Below, piece after piece: positions 24,890 to 33,691 of a stretch of DNA of 64,000 bases. The notes below the pieces were generated by a model that saw nothing but the letters and a program-made list of their open reading frames with translations, did not search any database and was not told the DNA's origin. Source of the DNA: Haloarcula rubripromontorii (lineage in GTDB: Archaea > Halobacteriota > Halobacteria > Halobacteriales > Haloarculaceae); contig NZ_LIUF01000002.1 in the NCBI RefSeq assembly GCF_001280425.1, forward strand, positions 434,001 to 498,000, read 5' to 3'. The position numbers and the translations under genes were made by a program. Numbering within the stretch: the stretch's first letter is position 1; every line of letters starts with the position of its first letter.

Positions 24890-27800
24890 TCAGGAGCCTG
24901 CGTCCGGCCACCCGCTGGATTCCTCCACGGCGTTGCCGCCCTTGTCACCGACTCCGCGCGGTTTGGGTGGGACGACGACGACAACGCCCGTGTCGGCTCG
25001 GAACGAGACACGGTCGGCGGTACCCAACCGCTCGCCTGTTCCGTCGTCGTCCACGTCGAGCGTGACGGTGTGCCCGTCACGCGCGTAGGTGGTCTGTGCC
25101 CCGGGCTCGCTCGGCGGGCCGTGACTTGCAGAGACGGCGAACCGTGCGTACTCGCCCTCGACAGTCACCCACCAGATGTTTGTCGTCGCGTACCAGGGGG
25201 CAACTGGCGGTGCCAGCGGGAGACCCGCCGGGAGCCTGTCCGTCCCGAGCCGCTTCTTCGCGAACTGCTGGACCTTCTGCTCGCCGGCACTTGCCAGCGC
25301 GCTGCTCAGTTCGGCTTTCGCAACGGAGCGCACCGCCGAGGCCGTCCCGTTTGCCGACCCCAGTGTCGGTTTGGTTGCCGGTGTATCGACCGAGAGCAGC
25401 CGCAGGCGGAGGCGGTCGTGTTCGACCCGTGTGAGGTTCAGTCGCGCACCGGCGACACGGGCGACCCGTTCCTGTGCGGAGCCGTTGGTCAGAGCCAGCG
25501 CTCGGGCCGCCGATGTGTCCCACGGCGCCATCGCGTCAGCGACGATGGCCTTGCTCTCGTCCTGTTCAGCCTCGGTGTGCTGGGAGACCGCCAGCCAGAG
25601 CGTCGTCGTCATCTCCTTGTTGGCCGCTTCGACCTCCCGCTGGAGTGTGTCGCGCTCTGAAGTGAGCGTCGCGTTCGACTCCGATTCGAGCGTCTCGTTC
25701 GCGGCCGCGAGTGTGTTCGCCGCCGTTGCGAGGCGTACCCTGTCACCGCTCTCGAACGCACCACCAACGACGGCATCGGCGGCGTCACCGTATGGGACTG
25801 TGAACACGTTTGCGTTCCGCGCCACCAGCGGATGTTCGCTCCCATCCAGCGCGCGATACCGACTCTCATCCAGTTCAGTCAGCGTCAGATACGGTGTCTG
25901 CGTGTCGACCCGTGTTCTGACTGGACCAGCCGGACCGACTGGCACCGGTCGTGACCGCGGAACGGGCGTCTCACGCGCAACCAATCCTTTCCGGAGCGCA
26001 CGCAGCGATCCGTCGGTGCGTTTCGATAGCTGTGTGTCGACTCGTTCTCGATTGCTGTCACGCACCGTGGCCTGCTCGTCTAGCTCCGCCGACACCGCAC
26101 TCAGATAGGTCAACCGGGCCGCGACGCGTGCCTTCTGGGCCGCGCTGTCGTAGGTTCCCGGCACGGCCGCCAGAGTGGCACGACGTTGCGCGACCCGCTC
26201 CCGGAGTTCCCGCGGGGGATTCGTCTCGAAGGTCCCGACGCGTCCGCGCTCGACGGAGACGGTCGCGTTGCGGACTGACGCCCGTAGGTCCATCAGGTCC
26301 CGATACACCCAGTTGTGCAGTTCTGGCGGTCGGTCGGCCGCCACTGTCGCCTCCGTCCGGCTCAGGCTATCGTCGACGACTCGCTCGGCCACTCCGTCCC
26401 GGCCCCCGGCGTGGCCGACGAGCCTGTCCATCGCTTTCGGCTCCACGTCGGCGAAGTTCGACCCGTTCAACGGACTTGCGCTGGCGTCGTGTGCCGTCCG
26501 GATCGAGCGATTCGGTGCCGGTGAACGGCCGTGATGGCGGCCGACGACGGCGACGGTCACGCGATAGCGGGCGGTGCTTGACGTCGTTGTGCGCTGGCGT
26601 AGTGACCCGTTCTGCCAGACGGCGGTCCGCGTGTACTGGCGCTCGACAGTTCGGCTGAACGTCTCCAAGGTATGCCAACGGTCCGGCGTTGCGACGCGAC
26701 CGCTAGCGTTCCCGACTGTCTCCGTCGCGGTAGTCACCCGGTCGGCGACCAGTGTCCAGTCGGTGCCCGGCGACGGCGGCGTCCCCGGCGGTCCTCCGCC
26801 CAGTCGATGCTTGTTGGTTTCAAGCGCCACTTCGACGGTGTATGCGTCCTCAAGTGTCTCGTTGAGCGCTGACGGTTCGGTGACAGACCGGAACGCGGTG
26901 TCGGCCGTCCCGTTGACGCCGACGGTCATCGAATCGGTCGGGCTCGGACTGCCCGTGGATGTCGGGCGCGGCGGTGTCTCGCTGACCGGTCTGTACTGGG
27001 CCTGTTTGAGTACTTCAGTCGAGAGCGCTGTCCCCTGGCTACCCCGAATCAGGTCCTCGATTCCGGTCACCGCTGTTGCCTCTTTCAGCGCACGGCGACC
27101 AGCCGGGTCGCTCCGCCCGAAGGTCGACCGCTGGACGCCGAGCAATGCACCGTTCGTCGCCAGCGAGACGTGCCGGTTCGCGACGACGTTTTCGATGCCA
27201 GCGCCGCCGTACTGCGCATACCCTCTCGCCCACGCTATCGGGTACAGCCGGGCTGTCATTCGCTGGCTCAGCCCCGGCCTGTCTAGACCGTTGTTCAGAC
27301 GTGTCTGGTAGGTCGACACCTGATCGTGGAGCATGAGCGCCTGCGTCGGGACGACGACAGTCGGTGAAACGCGCCGCGTCGAGACTACCGCCCCGTTGCG
27401 CCGAACTGTCAGAACGATATTCTCGACTGTCGCCCGCATCGCGGTCTTGTTCGGCCCGGCGCGTTCGACCGAGACGCGGTGTTTCGCCGCTCGGAGACCG
27501 CGAACGTTAGAAACCGCCGGCAGACTGGCGGTCACGGTCACGTCACCGCTTCGGCCGGAGACACGCTCCAGCCGGTCCGCGACACGGAGATAGGTACGGA
27601 TTCTGAGCGAGTCTCGGAATGCCGCCGAGTCGTTCAGAACTCGACCAGCAGGTGTGTCAGCGGGCGTGACAACTGGGTTCGCAGCCGCCCGTTGGCCAGC
27701 CGTCGAAACGCCGTCCCGCACGGCCACCTGCGTCTCCGCCGTAGCCTGATTCAGCGCCCGTTCGACCGCCGTCTCGCTCGGGGCTGGCTCGGTGACGAAC

Positions 27801-27892
27801 GTGGGAGCCAACGTGAGACTACTCACCAGCAGGAGAACACCGAGCAACGCGAACGGGACTCGGCCGCGGGTGTCGTCTCTCACGGCGACCAC
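24890..27892 (-). CDS. Very large membrane-anchored surface protein of the secretion/pilus locus
   Basis: The 1000-residue protein begins MVAVRDDTRGRVPFALLGVLLLVSSLTLAPTF: a short charged stretch, an R-G pair, then one hydrophobic segment (about residues 12-33). This resembles an archaeal class III (prepilin-type) signal, although the +1 arginine is unusual for prepilin peptidase. A second hydrophobic or amphipathic segment near the C-terminus (GVVVVVPPKPRGVG) is weak. The remaining 950 residues are extracellular in character, rich in Thr, Arg, Val and Ala, with no motif I recognise; haloarchaeal homologues carry only a DUF number (I recall DUF7286). It is the last and largest gene of the overlapping operon and starts 13 bases inside the preceding gene. 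A structural or adhesive role is inference. Confidence 0.8.
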   Translation of the reverse strand: MVAVRDDTRGRVPFALLGVLLLVSSLTLAPTFVTEPAPSETAVERALNQATAETQVAVRDGVSTAGQRAAANPVVTPADTPAGRVLNDSAAFRDSLRIRTYLRVADRLERVSGRSGDVTVTASLPAVSNVRGLRAAKHRVSVERAGPNKTAMRATVENIVLTVRRNGAVVSTRRVSPTVVVPTQALMLHDQVSTYQTRLNNGLDRPGLSQRMTARLYPIAWARGYAQYGGAGIENVVANRHVSLATNGALLGVQRSTFGRSDPAGRRALKEATAVTGIEDLIRGSQGTALSTEVLKQAQYRPVSETPPRPTSTGSPSPTDSMTVGVNGTADTAFRSVTEPSALNETLEDAYTVEVALETNKHRLGGGPPGTPPSPGTDWTLVADRVTTATETVGNASGRVATPDRWHTLETFSRTVERQYTRTAVWQNGSLRQRTTTSSTARYRVTVAVVGRHHGRSPAPNRSIRTAHDASASPLNGSNFADVEPKAMDRLVGHAGGRDGVAERVVDDSLSRTEATVAADRPPELHNWVYRDLMDLRASVRNATVSVERGRVGTFETNPPRELRERVAQRRATLAAVPGTYDSAAQKARVAARLTYLSAVSAELDEQATVRDSNRERVDTQLSKRTDGSLRALRKGLVARETPVPRSRPVPVGPAGPVRTRVDTQTPYLTLTELDESRYRALDGSEHPLVARNANVFTVPYGDAADAVVGGAFESGDRVRLATAANTLAAANETLESESNATLTSERDTLQREVEAANKEMTTTLWLAVSQHTEAEQDESKAIVADAMAPWDTSAARALALTNGSAQERVARVAGARLNLTRVEHDRLRLRLLSVDTPATKPTLGSANGTASAVRSVAKAELSSALASAGEQKVQQFAKKRLGTDRLPAGLPLAPPVAPWYATTNIWWVTVEGEYARFAVSASHGPPSEPGAQTTYARDGHTVTLDVDDDGTGERLGTADRVSFRADTGVVVVVPPKPRGVGDKGGNAVEESSGWPDAGS

Positions 27893-28752
27893 GTCCTGAC
27901 AGTTACACGGACACGGCTCACCCGAACGGCACGGGCGGCGTCCGTCGGCGAGTCGTACTGCGACCGCATATCGGTTCGAAGCCGCGTGGCAAGCACCGGA
28001 GTCAGGTCGTGGTTCATCTCGACCGTCGACTGTCGCTCAACGGCAACGCTCGCCCCTGTCAGATCGGCCATGCGCTCGTATCGCGCGGCCATCAGCACAT
28101 CCGATGGGTAGTCGCCACGGAGGGCGTAGCGTGACTGCGTCGGCGGGAACAGTCCGTCGACGACGCTTCGAGCCACGACCGTCGCCACGCCATCGTAGCC
28201 GTCAGTCTTCGCTGCTTCGCGGGCTGGCTCCGAGACGTTCTCCATCCCACTCGGGACGGTCACTGTCGCCGCTCGAACGTCGACGGCATCCGGCGGCCGG
28301 TCGCCGACGTGGTACTCGCTCCTGAGTGGCGCACCGGGATACGGTGCCCAGGTGACACGGACGGACGTTCGATGCCCGCGGCTGTGGAGTCTATCACGCG
28401 TCGCCCCAGCGACTCGTGACTCGAAATCCGTGCCGGCGCTCGATACCCGTTCGCCGTCCACGGTGACACCGCTCATCGCGGCCTCACCGAGTAGCTCTGC
28501 CACGGTCCCGTGACTCGTCCGCTGCTGCCGCGTCGCGTGGTCGGGCGGCCTGCCGTGATCTGACGGTGGGACGAGCAACTCATACTCGACGCTTGCGGTA
28601 CTCGTCGCCAGCGTCGACGCTTGGTCAGCCGCAGGATTTGTGGTCGCCGCCGGCGTCTCGACGCCGACGCCGCTCACGAGAGTCCCTGCGGCCGCACCAA
28701 TGAGCAGGAGGAATACTGTCACGTCGGCGACGGCACTCATCGCCCTGTTCAT
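27880..28752 (-). CDS. Pseudopilin-like secretion-locus protein, 290 residues
   Basis: The start MNRAMSAVADVTVFLLLIGAAAGTLVSGV has an R-A pair followed by M-S and a 20-residue hydrophobic helix. That agrees with the archaeal prepilin-peptidase recognition pattern (basic residue, Gly/Ala, then a permitted residue), suggesting an N-terminally processed pseudopilin-like subunit. The rest is a soluble, Thr/Val-rich extracytoplasmic domain without recognised motifs. The ATG at 28752 is chosen because it overlaps the previous stop by four bases (ATGA) and sits just before the hydrophobic helix. The 3' end overlaps the 1000-residue protein's start by 13 bases. Confidence 0.82.
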   Translation of the reverse strand: MNRAMSAVADVTVFLLLIGAAAGTLVSGVGVETPAATTNPAADQASTLATSTASVEYELLVPPSDHGRPPDHATRQQRTSHGTVAELLGEAAMSGVTVDGERVSSAGTDFESRVAGATRDRLHSRGHRTSVRVTWAPYPGAPLRSEYHVGDRPPDAVDVRAATVTVPSGMENVSEPAREAAKTDGYDGVATVVARSVVDGLFPPTQSRYALRGDYPSDVLMAARYERMADLTGASVAVERQSTVEMNHDLTPVLATRLRTDMRSQYDSPTDAARAVRVSRVRVTVRTWSP

Positions 28753-29144
28753 CGCCACACCCGCACCGTGAGCGTTCCGCGACGGACTGCCCCCGGTCCG
28801 ATCTGTACACTCACTGTTCTGGCTTCGATGTCCGCGCTGTTCGGTGGCTTTTGGCCACCGCTCCATCGCTCGCCGGTCGTCGCCGTGATGGTCGCGTTTC
28901 CGTGGTAGTTTGCTGGCACCCCATCGAGCGCGCTGTCGAGTTTTTCCGGTCGAACGACGCCAGTCGACGAGAGCCGCTGTTCCACAGTATCGGCGGTCGG
29001 CGTGGCGATATTTCGGTCGTCGTCAAGTGTGTTGAACGCGTCGTCTACCACACCGGCATACAGCGACACGCCGAGCGTGACGGCGAAGACAGCAACGAGC
29101 GCGGCGAGCGGTTCCGTCGTCGCCCTATCCGACGATGGTGACAT
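28749..29144 (-). CDS. Pseudopilin-like secretion-locus protein, 131 residues
   Basis: The N-terminus reads MSPSSDRATTEPLAALVAVFAVTLGVSLYAGVVDD: a short hydrophilic leader, R-A, then T-T-E-P and a hydrophobic helix, similar to TadE/TadF-like pseudopilins in which a glutamate stands near the start of the helix. The remaining 95 residues form a small soluble domain ending VSVQIGPGAVRRGTLTVRVWR. Function is inferred only from position between the membrane platform gene and the larger surface proteins. It overlaps the previous gene by 20 bases and the next by 4. Confidence 0.78.
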   Translation of the reverse strand: MSPSSDRATTEPLAALVAVFAVTLGVSLYAGVVDDAFNTLDDDRNIATPTADTVEQRLSSTGVVRPEKLDSALDGVPANYHGNATITATTGERWSGGQKPPNSADIEARTVSVQIGPGAVRRGTLTVRVWR

Positions 29145-29586
29145 CGGTCCCTCCCCAGACGACGCGCCTGACGGTCACCCGGTCCGGAGCCAGTCGCCAC
29201 CCGTCGTCCGCGGTCCGAGCCTGACGGGTCGCCCGACTGAACGCGTCCGGTGAGTCGTACACGGCCTCCGGTTGTTCCCCGTTCACCACAGCCTGTAGCC
29301 CGTCGGTCCGTGCCGGGACAGCCGTTCGAATCAGTCGTGCGGTGGCTGACCCGCCGTCGTTGCGGAGGCGGATTTCGCGGCCATCGAACGTCCACTCTGT
29401 AGCGACGAGTCGTCGATGTGCGACTGACCCGGGCGGGCTGGTCGTGACCTCATCGATAGTCGCGGCCGCCGCCGTCGCGTCCGGCGGCGCGGTCGTCGGG
29501 AGACCGACCACGACGCCGAGGACGGCCACGCTCACTGTTCCCAGCCCAACCCAGAGAGACAGCGTGTCGACGTGCGTTTCGAACAT
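29125..29586 (-). CDS. Secretion-locus protein with single N-terminal membrane anchor, 153 residues
   Basis: After MFETHVDTLS the protein has one hydrophobic helix (LWVGLGTVSVAVLGVVVGL, about residues 11-29) and then a soluble domain that includes VAHRRLVATEWTFDGREIRLRNDGG. No basic-Gly/Ala cleavage pair precedes the helix, so it is probably a simple membrane anchor rather than a pilin-type signal. Homologues in haloarchaea carry only a DUF label (I recall DUF7283). It starts 34 bases after the TadC-like gene and overlaps the next gene by 20 bases. Confidence 0.78.
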   Translation of the reverse strand: MFETHVDTLSLWVGLGTVSVAVLGVVVGLPTTAPPDATAAAATIDEVTTSPPGSVAHRRLVATEWTFDGREIRLRNDGGSATARLIRTAVPARTDGLQAVVNGEQPEAVYDSPDAFSRATRQARTADDGWRLAPDRVTVRRVVWGGTDVTIVG

Positions 29587-29620
29587 GGACCGTCTTGGCC
29601 GCGCTCTCCGATTTAAACAC

Positions 29621-31366
29621 TTAGACCAGCAGCCTGGTCGCGACGACGGCGACGAGGAAGGTAGCCGTGGCCGACAGGAGCGCCAGACCGGTTCGGTACC
29701 CAACGAGCGCGCGGTCGAGGCCCCGGTGCAGACCCGTCGATAGCGCCGTCAACAAAACAGCCAGAACGAGCACGTACCAGCCGACAACCGGCCCCAGAAC
29801 CGCACTCGAAACGGTAGCGAACTGCTCGCCGCCGCCCATCGACCCGGCCAGTGCGACGGTCGCACCGCCGATAAGTGGACCGAACAGCGCAGCGGTGTTC
29901 GACAGCGTTTCGGTTATCTGTGCGAGGTCCCGGCGCGTCTCGCGCTCGATGGTCCGGAGCGCGTCGAGATGCTCGCCCATCGCCGTCACGGACGTTCCCG
30001 CCGGCGGCCCGATTGTCGCGGCCGTATCCAGCAGGATTGCCGCTCGGTGGGTGCGACGGCTCGGAACGTCAGCGAGCGCCCCGCCGGGACCCAGAAACGC
30101 TCCCTCGACGCTGGTCCCGAGGTATTCCTGACGCGCGACGGCGGCCTCGATGACAGCACTTGTGGGTGTGGGCGTCTCATCGACGGCCTCGACGAGCGCG
30201 GCTTCGACTGACTCGCCGCGACCCAGCCGTCGACCGACAGCCGATAGCACGTCCGGCAGGCCTGCTTCAACGTCGGTGACGTAGTCGCGGACCTCGGCGA
30301 CGGGTCTGTAGTAGCTGACGAGTGCGCTCCCGACACCAGCCCCGAGTGCGCCGATGGGAGATGCCCACGCGGCGACGAGCGCGCTGGCAAGGAGCCACCC
30401 CCCGATTCCGGCACCGATTCCGACCACAACTGACGGGAGTGCCGACGCCGGCACGTTCGGATGGCTTCGGGGGATTGTCGCCGGCGGGAACGCGACCGGT
30501 CGCCGTCCCAGAAGCCAGCAACAGGCGACCAGCAGCGCGGCGGGCATGACGACGCCGTAGGTCCCGACCAGCACAGGAGCAGTTACTGGCACACCCGCGG
30601 CAGCGGCGGCGGGCAGCAGTGACGCCATCGCCAGCGGTAGGAGGACGCCGAACGCGTACAGGCCGGTCGCCGGTCCGCGAATCGAGGCCGCAAAGGCTGC
30701 CATCTCGTCCCGCGTCCCGTCGAGGATGCGTCGCCGTGCGCGTTCGAGGACCTCGGGCCGCTCCTCGGCTGGGGCTGCGGTCGCGCTCTCGACTAGCCCG
30801 ATTGCGCGTTCGAGTGCCGGGAACCGGTCGCTCCAAGTTGTCGCGAACGTTCCCAGACCGCTCCGTGGCGTGCCCGCGGCTCGCTGCCGATGGTGGTCCA
30901 GCCGTGTGGCGAGCAGCCCGTGTCCTGCCCGTCCGGCGAACGCCGCCGCCCGCTCAGCACTCGGCCATAGCGTCGCGCCGAGTACCAGCGTCATGACAAG
31001 CGAGGGTGCGGCGCCCAGCGTTCGAATCCGCTTTGCTTCCGCGGCGAACGGCACGCCGTACCGTCCCAGCGCCGCAACGCTCAGGGACAGGACGAGGACC
31101 CCGAGGCTGACGGTTGTCGCCAGCAGTCCGGTCACCGTCACAGCGACGAGCAGTGCGAGCAGGGGGCCACACACCGCAACGACGTAACTCGTCGCCAGCA
31201 GTGCCTCAGGCGGAGCCGTAACCGAGAGCAGCTGACACGCTCGCCGGTAGTCGTCTGGTACCTCGACAGTGCCCGGGTAGGCCGCAACGACCGCGGTTGT
31301 GAGCGATGCGGCTGGTGCCGTACTCGCGCCGTCACCGGAGTTGTCTGCACCGCTGGTGTCGCTCAC
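29621..31366 (-). CDS. TadC/FlaJ-like type II secretion F-domain membrane platform protein
   Basis: The 581-residue polytopic protein is the inner-membrane platform of a type IV pilus/archaellum-like machine. Groups of hydrophobic helices occur at about residues 60-105, 120-150, 225-300, 310-345 and 490-580. Between them are cytoplasmic helical segments such as YVTDVEAGLPDVLSAVGRRLGRGESVEAAL, the typical T2SSF (GspF) pattern with conserved G and E residues, present in two copies. It would interact with the ATPase encoded immediately upstream, whose stop overlaps this start by four bases. Its length fits the double T2SSF arrangement of archaeal FlaJ/PilC proteins. Confidence 0.88.
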   Translation of the reverse strand: MSDTSGADNSGDGASTAPAASLTTAVVAAYPGTVEVPDDYRRACQLLSVTAPPEALLATSYVVAVCGPLLALLVAVTVTGLLATTVSLGVLVLSLSVAALGRYGVPFAAEAKRIRTLGAAPSLVMTLVLGATLWPSAERAAAFAGRAGHGLLATRLDHHRQRAAGTPRSGLGTFATTWSDRFPALERAIGLVESATAAPAEERPEVLERARRRILDGTRDEMAAFAASIRGPATGLYAFGVLLPLAMASLLPAAAAAGVPVTAPVLVGTYGVVMPAALLVACCWLLGRRPVAFPPATIPRSHPNVPASALPSVVVGIGAGIGGWLLASALVAAWASPIGALGAGVGSALVSYYRPVAEVRDYVTDVEAGLPDVLSAVGRRLGRGESVEAALVEAVDETPTPTSAVIEAAVARQEYLGTSVEGAFLGPGGALADVPSRRTHRAAILLDTAATIGPPAGTSVTAMGEHLDALRTIERETRRDLAQITETLSNTAALFGPLIGGATVALAGSMGGGEQFATVSSAVLGPVVGWYVLVLAVLLTALSTGLHRGLDRALVGYRTGLALLSATATFLVAVVATRLLV

Positions 31367-33225
31367 GGCTGGCCCTCGTCTGTGTGCAGTTCGTTCTCAT
31401 TTGTCTCGACAGCCACCGACTCCTCGAATCGCTTGGTTCGCGCCTCGATAGCGTCGAGCACCTCTGCATAGGGCTCGCCGGGCGCGGCGATGGACTCCAC
31501 CAGACGGCTGTTACCCCGCGTCAGGCGACCGGTTGCCGTCGCTGTCGATCCGTGGCGCTCGTAGAGCATCTCGAAAGAGATATCAGCGCCATGAGAGACG
31601 ATTTCCGCGACAGATTCGATACCGCGGCCGTGCGCCGATGCGGGCGGAGCCAGCGTTATCACGAGGTCCGTCGCGGCGAACGACTGGACCGGGACATCGA
31701 GGTCCGACACCAGCCGTTCGCGAACGGCTTCGGGGCCGTTGCCGTGAATCGTTCCGAGGACGGCCCCATCGCCGCCACCGACACGCATCGCCTCGTAGAG
31801 TACGCCGGCCTCCTCGCCGCGGACCTCTCCAACGGCGAGCGCGCCCTCGCCGAGCCGGAGCGCGGTCCGAAGAGCCTCTGTAGCATCGACTGATGGTCCG
31901 TCCCCGCTCGTGGTCCGAAGTGCCTGCACGTCCCGGCCGTCGGACCGCAACGACGCCGCCGGAAGTTCGGGCGTGTCCTCGATCAGGATCGTCCGGATCT
32001 CGTGGGGGAGTTCCCAGAGCAACGCCCCGAGCGTTGTCGTCTTTCCCGCACCACGGGGGCCAGCGACGAGGCAGGCCCCGCCGCGCTCCATGGCGACGGA
32101 GAGCAGTCCGGCGACGGCGGCCGGCATTGTCCCGTTGTCGACGAAGTCGGCCAACCGCCATACGTCGCTGTCGTGAGCGCGAAAGGCAAAGGCGAGGCCG
32201 TCACTGATTGGGTCACTCACACCGGCGACGCGGATCTGCCGGTCAGCCACTGTCGTCGTCGCGTCGAGCGTCGGGTTCGCTCGCGAGAACGCCCGCCCGC
32301 TCGCCCGTCTGAACGTCGACGCTAACGTGTTTGCGCCAGCTTCCGTCAGACGGACGTTCGTTCGCATGGTTTCACCGTCACAGCGCAGTCGGAGCCGGGT
32401 GTCACTTACTGGGGCTGTCGCGAACACGTCGGACACCCGCTGATCGGCGAAGATGTCTTCCAAGACCCCGAGCCCGCCCGTGTGCTTTTCAAGCACGGCA
32501 CCGACCGCGGTTGCCGTCGTACTGTCACCGGCTACCGCGGCAGCTGCGTCGTACGGGTGACAGCCGCCGTCGGTGGCAGCGGTCGCGACTCGCCTGTACG
32601 CTTCGACAAGCGTCTCCATCGTGTCTGCGTCGAATCGCTGTTCGCGGGGCTCGATATGATACACCGGTAGTTGGTCGCCGTGCGTGTCGTATCGCCGAAC
32701 GACGGCCTCCGTCGGGAGCGCTTGCTGGTCCCGGAGAGCCGCATCCGTCGGCGGCGTTGCCCCGACACGGGCGTCGCTAATCGTTGGCCCAGTGTATGCA
32801 GTAAGCGCCTGTTCGCTGGTGTCGAAGCCCTCGGTAGCGACAGCCAATCCGGTCTCCGCCGCCAGGTCGGCGACCGGTCCCGCTCGACCGGTTGCCTCTG
32901 CCGCGGCAGCGACGGGGTCCCGTCGGGCACGGGCTGCGAGGCGGTCGTCCAGCGAGGCGACTCTGGTCGCGAACCGGCCAGCCGCAGTGAGTACTGCCGC
33001 CGCCCGCTCGGCGTACACTCGCGCCTGTCCTGCTTGCGCTGTGACGACAGTTTCGATACCGGCCGACGAGAGTGAATCGACGACTGTCGCCCGGCAGTCA
33101 GCCGACGCGGCGAGGTCGCCGCTGCCCGGACACTCGTCAGCCGTCACCATCAGCCGCCCACCCTCGATAGCCGTTTCACAGCGACAGCCGGCCGTTGTCG
33201 ATGACCCGAAGAGCCACTCACGCAT
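31363..33225 (-). CDS. Type II/IV secretion system (PilB/FlaI/TadA-like) ATPase
   Basis: The 620-residue hexameric-type ATPase carries Walker A GPRGAGKTTTL, the Asp box ILIEDTPEL, an atypical Walker B ALAVGEVRGEEA and the His box LGTIHGN, all in the C-terminal half. It powers subunit extraction or insertion at the membrane platform. The N-terminal 250 residues are divergent, include CRCE near residue 14, and have low similarity to ordinary FlaI or PilB. The ATG at 33225 overlaps the preceding gene by eight bases; an upstream in-frame start at 33285 is less likely because it would lie deep inside that gene. The stop overlaps the TadC-like gene. It belongs to the same complex as the platform and surface proteins of this operon. 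Confidence 0.92.
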   Translation of the reverse strand: MREWLFGSSTTAGCRCETAIEGGRLMVTADECPGSGDLAASADCRATVVDSLSSAGIETVVTAQAGQARVYAERAAAVLTAAGRFATRVASLDDRLAARARRDPVAAAAEATGRAGPVADLAAETGLAVATEGFDTSEQALTAYTGPTISDARVGATPPTDAALRDQQALPTEAVVRRYDTHGDQLPVYHIEPREQRFDADTMETLVEAYRRVATAATDGGCHPYDAAAAVAGDSTTATAVGAVLEKHTGGLGVLEDIFADQRVSDVFATAPVSDTRLRLRCDGETMRTNVRLTEAGANTLASTFRRASGRAFSRANPTLDATTTVADRQIRVAGVSDPISDGLAFAFRAHDSDVWRLADFVDNGTMPAAVAGLLSVAMERGGACLVAGPRGAGKTTTLGALLWELPHEIRTILIEDTPELPAASLRSDGRDVQALRTTSGDGPSVDATEALRTALRLGEGALAVGEVRGEEAGVLYEAMRVGGGDGAVLGTIHGNGPEAVRERLVSDLDVPVQSFAATDLVITLAPPASAHGRGIESVAEIVSHGADISFEMLYERHGSTATATGRLTRGNSRLVESIAAPGEPYAEVLDAIEARTKRFEESVAVETNENELHTDEGQP

Positions 33226-33691
33226 GGCTACGCCTCGCTGCGGCTTCTGACTTAAACCGATGGACCCGCAGCATCCGCTGGCCATTTGACCGCGTCAGCA
33301 CGAACACGAGCCGATGTGTGCCGGGTTCGTCGAGTCTGTCGGTCGCGGCTGTCGTTCGGATCGGAATGCTGACCAGCCGCTCGGTCTGTTTCCGAGACTC
33401 GACCGTCCAGGTCGCGACGCCGACACCACCCCGCTCCGCAAACTGGAGCTGACTGACGCCGGCATTCGTGTAGGTCCCTGCGGGAATTCGTATCGCCACT
33501 GTTCGCTGTGCGTCGCCGTTCGCTGTCGCGGCGTCGGTCTCGACTAGCCTCGTCAATTCGGTCCTCAGCTCGTCCACTTGACGCTCCATCGTGCCGCTGG
33601 CCGCGTCCGCTCGGGCTGTCGACAGTGCCGGGGCTGTTGCACCGACGAGTGTGGTCATGACCGCGACGGCAAGGACCAGCCGGTATATCAC
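33218..33691 (-). CDS. Secreted or anchored protein of the secretion operon, 157 residues
   Basis: The N-terminus MIYRLVLAVAVMTTLVGATAPALSTARADAAS is a hydrophobic segment followed by an Ala-Ser-Ala region that resembles a Sec-type signal peptide. The mature part has a beta-rich pattern (TVAIRIPAGTYTNAGVSQLQFAERGGVGVATWTVESRKQTERLVSIPI) and ends with a basic stretch. No characterised domain is recognised; the haloarchaeal family is DUF7311 as I recall. It overlaps the ATPase gene by eight bases and is itself overlapped by the coiled-coil gene by four bases, so it is part of the secretion operon. Confidence 0.78.
   Translation of the reverse strand: MIYRLVLAVAVMTTLVGATAPALSTARADAASGTMERQVDELRTELTRLVETDAATANGDAQRTVAIRIPAGTYTNAGVSQLQFAERGGVGVATWTVESRKQTERLVSIPIRTTAATDRLDEPGTHRLVFVLTRSNGQRMLRVHRFKSEAAARRSHA

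Noticed and set aside
24395..25660. Plus-strand open frame of 421 codons
   Set aside because: It is antisense to the DUF5791-like gene and the 1000-residue surface protein, rich in Arg and Pro as expected for a shadow frame in GC-rich DNA.
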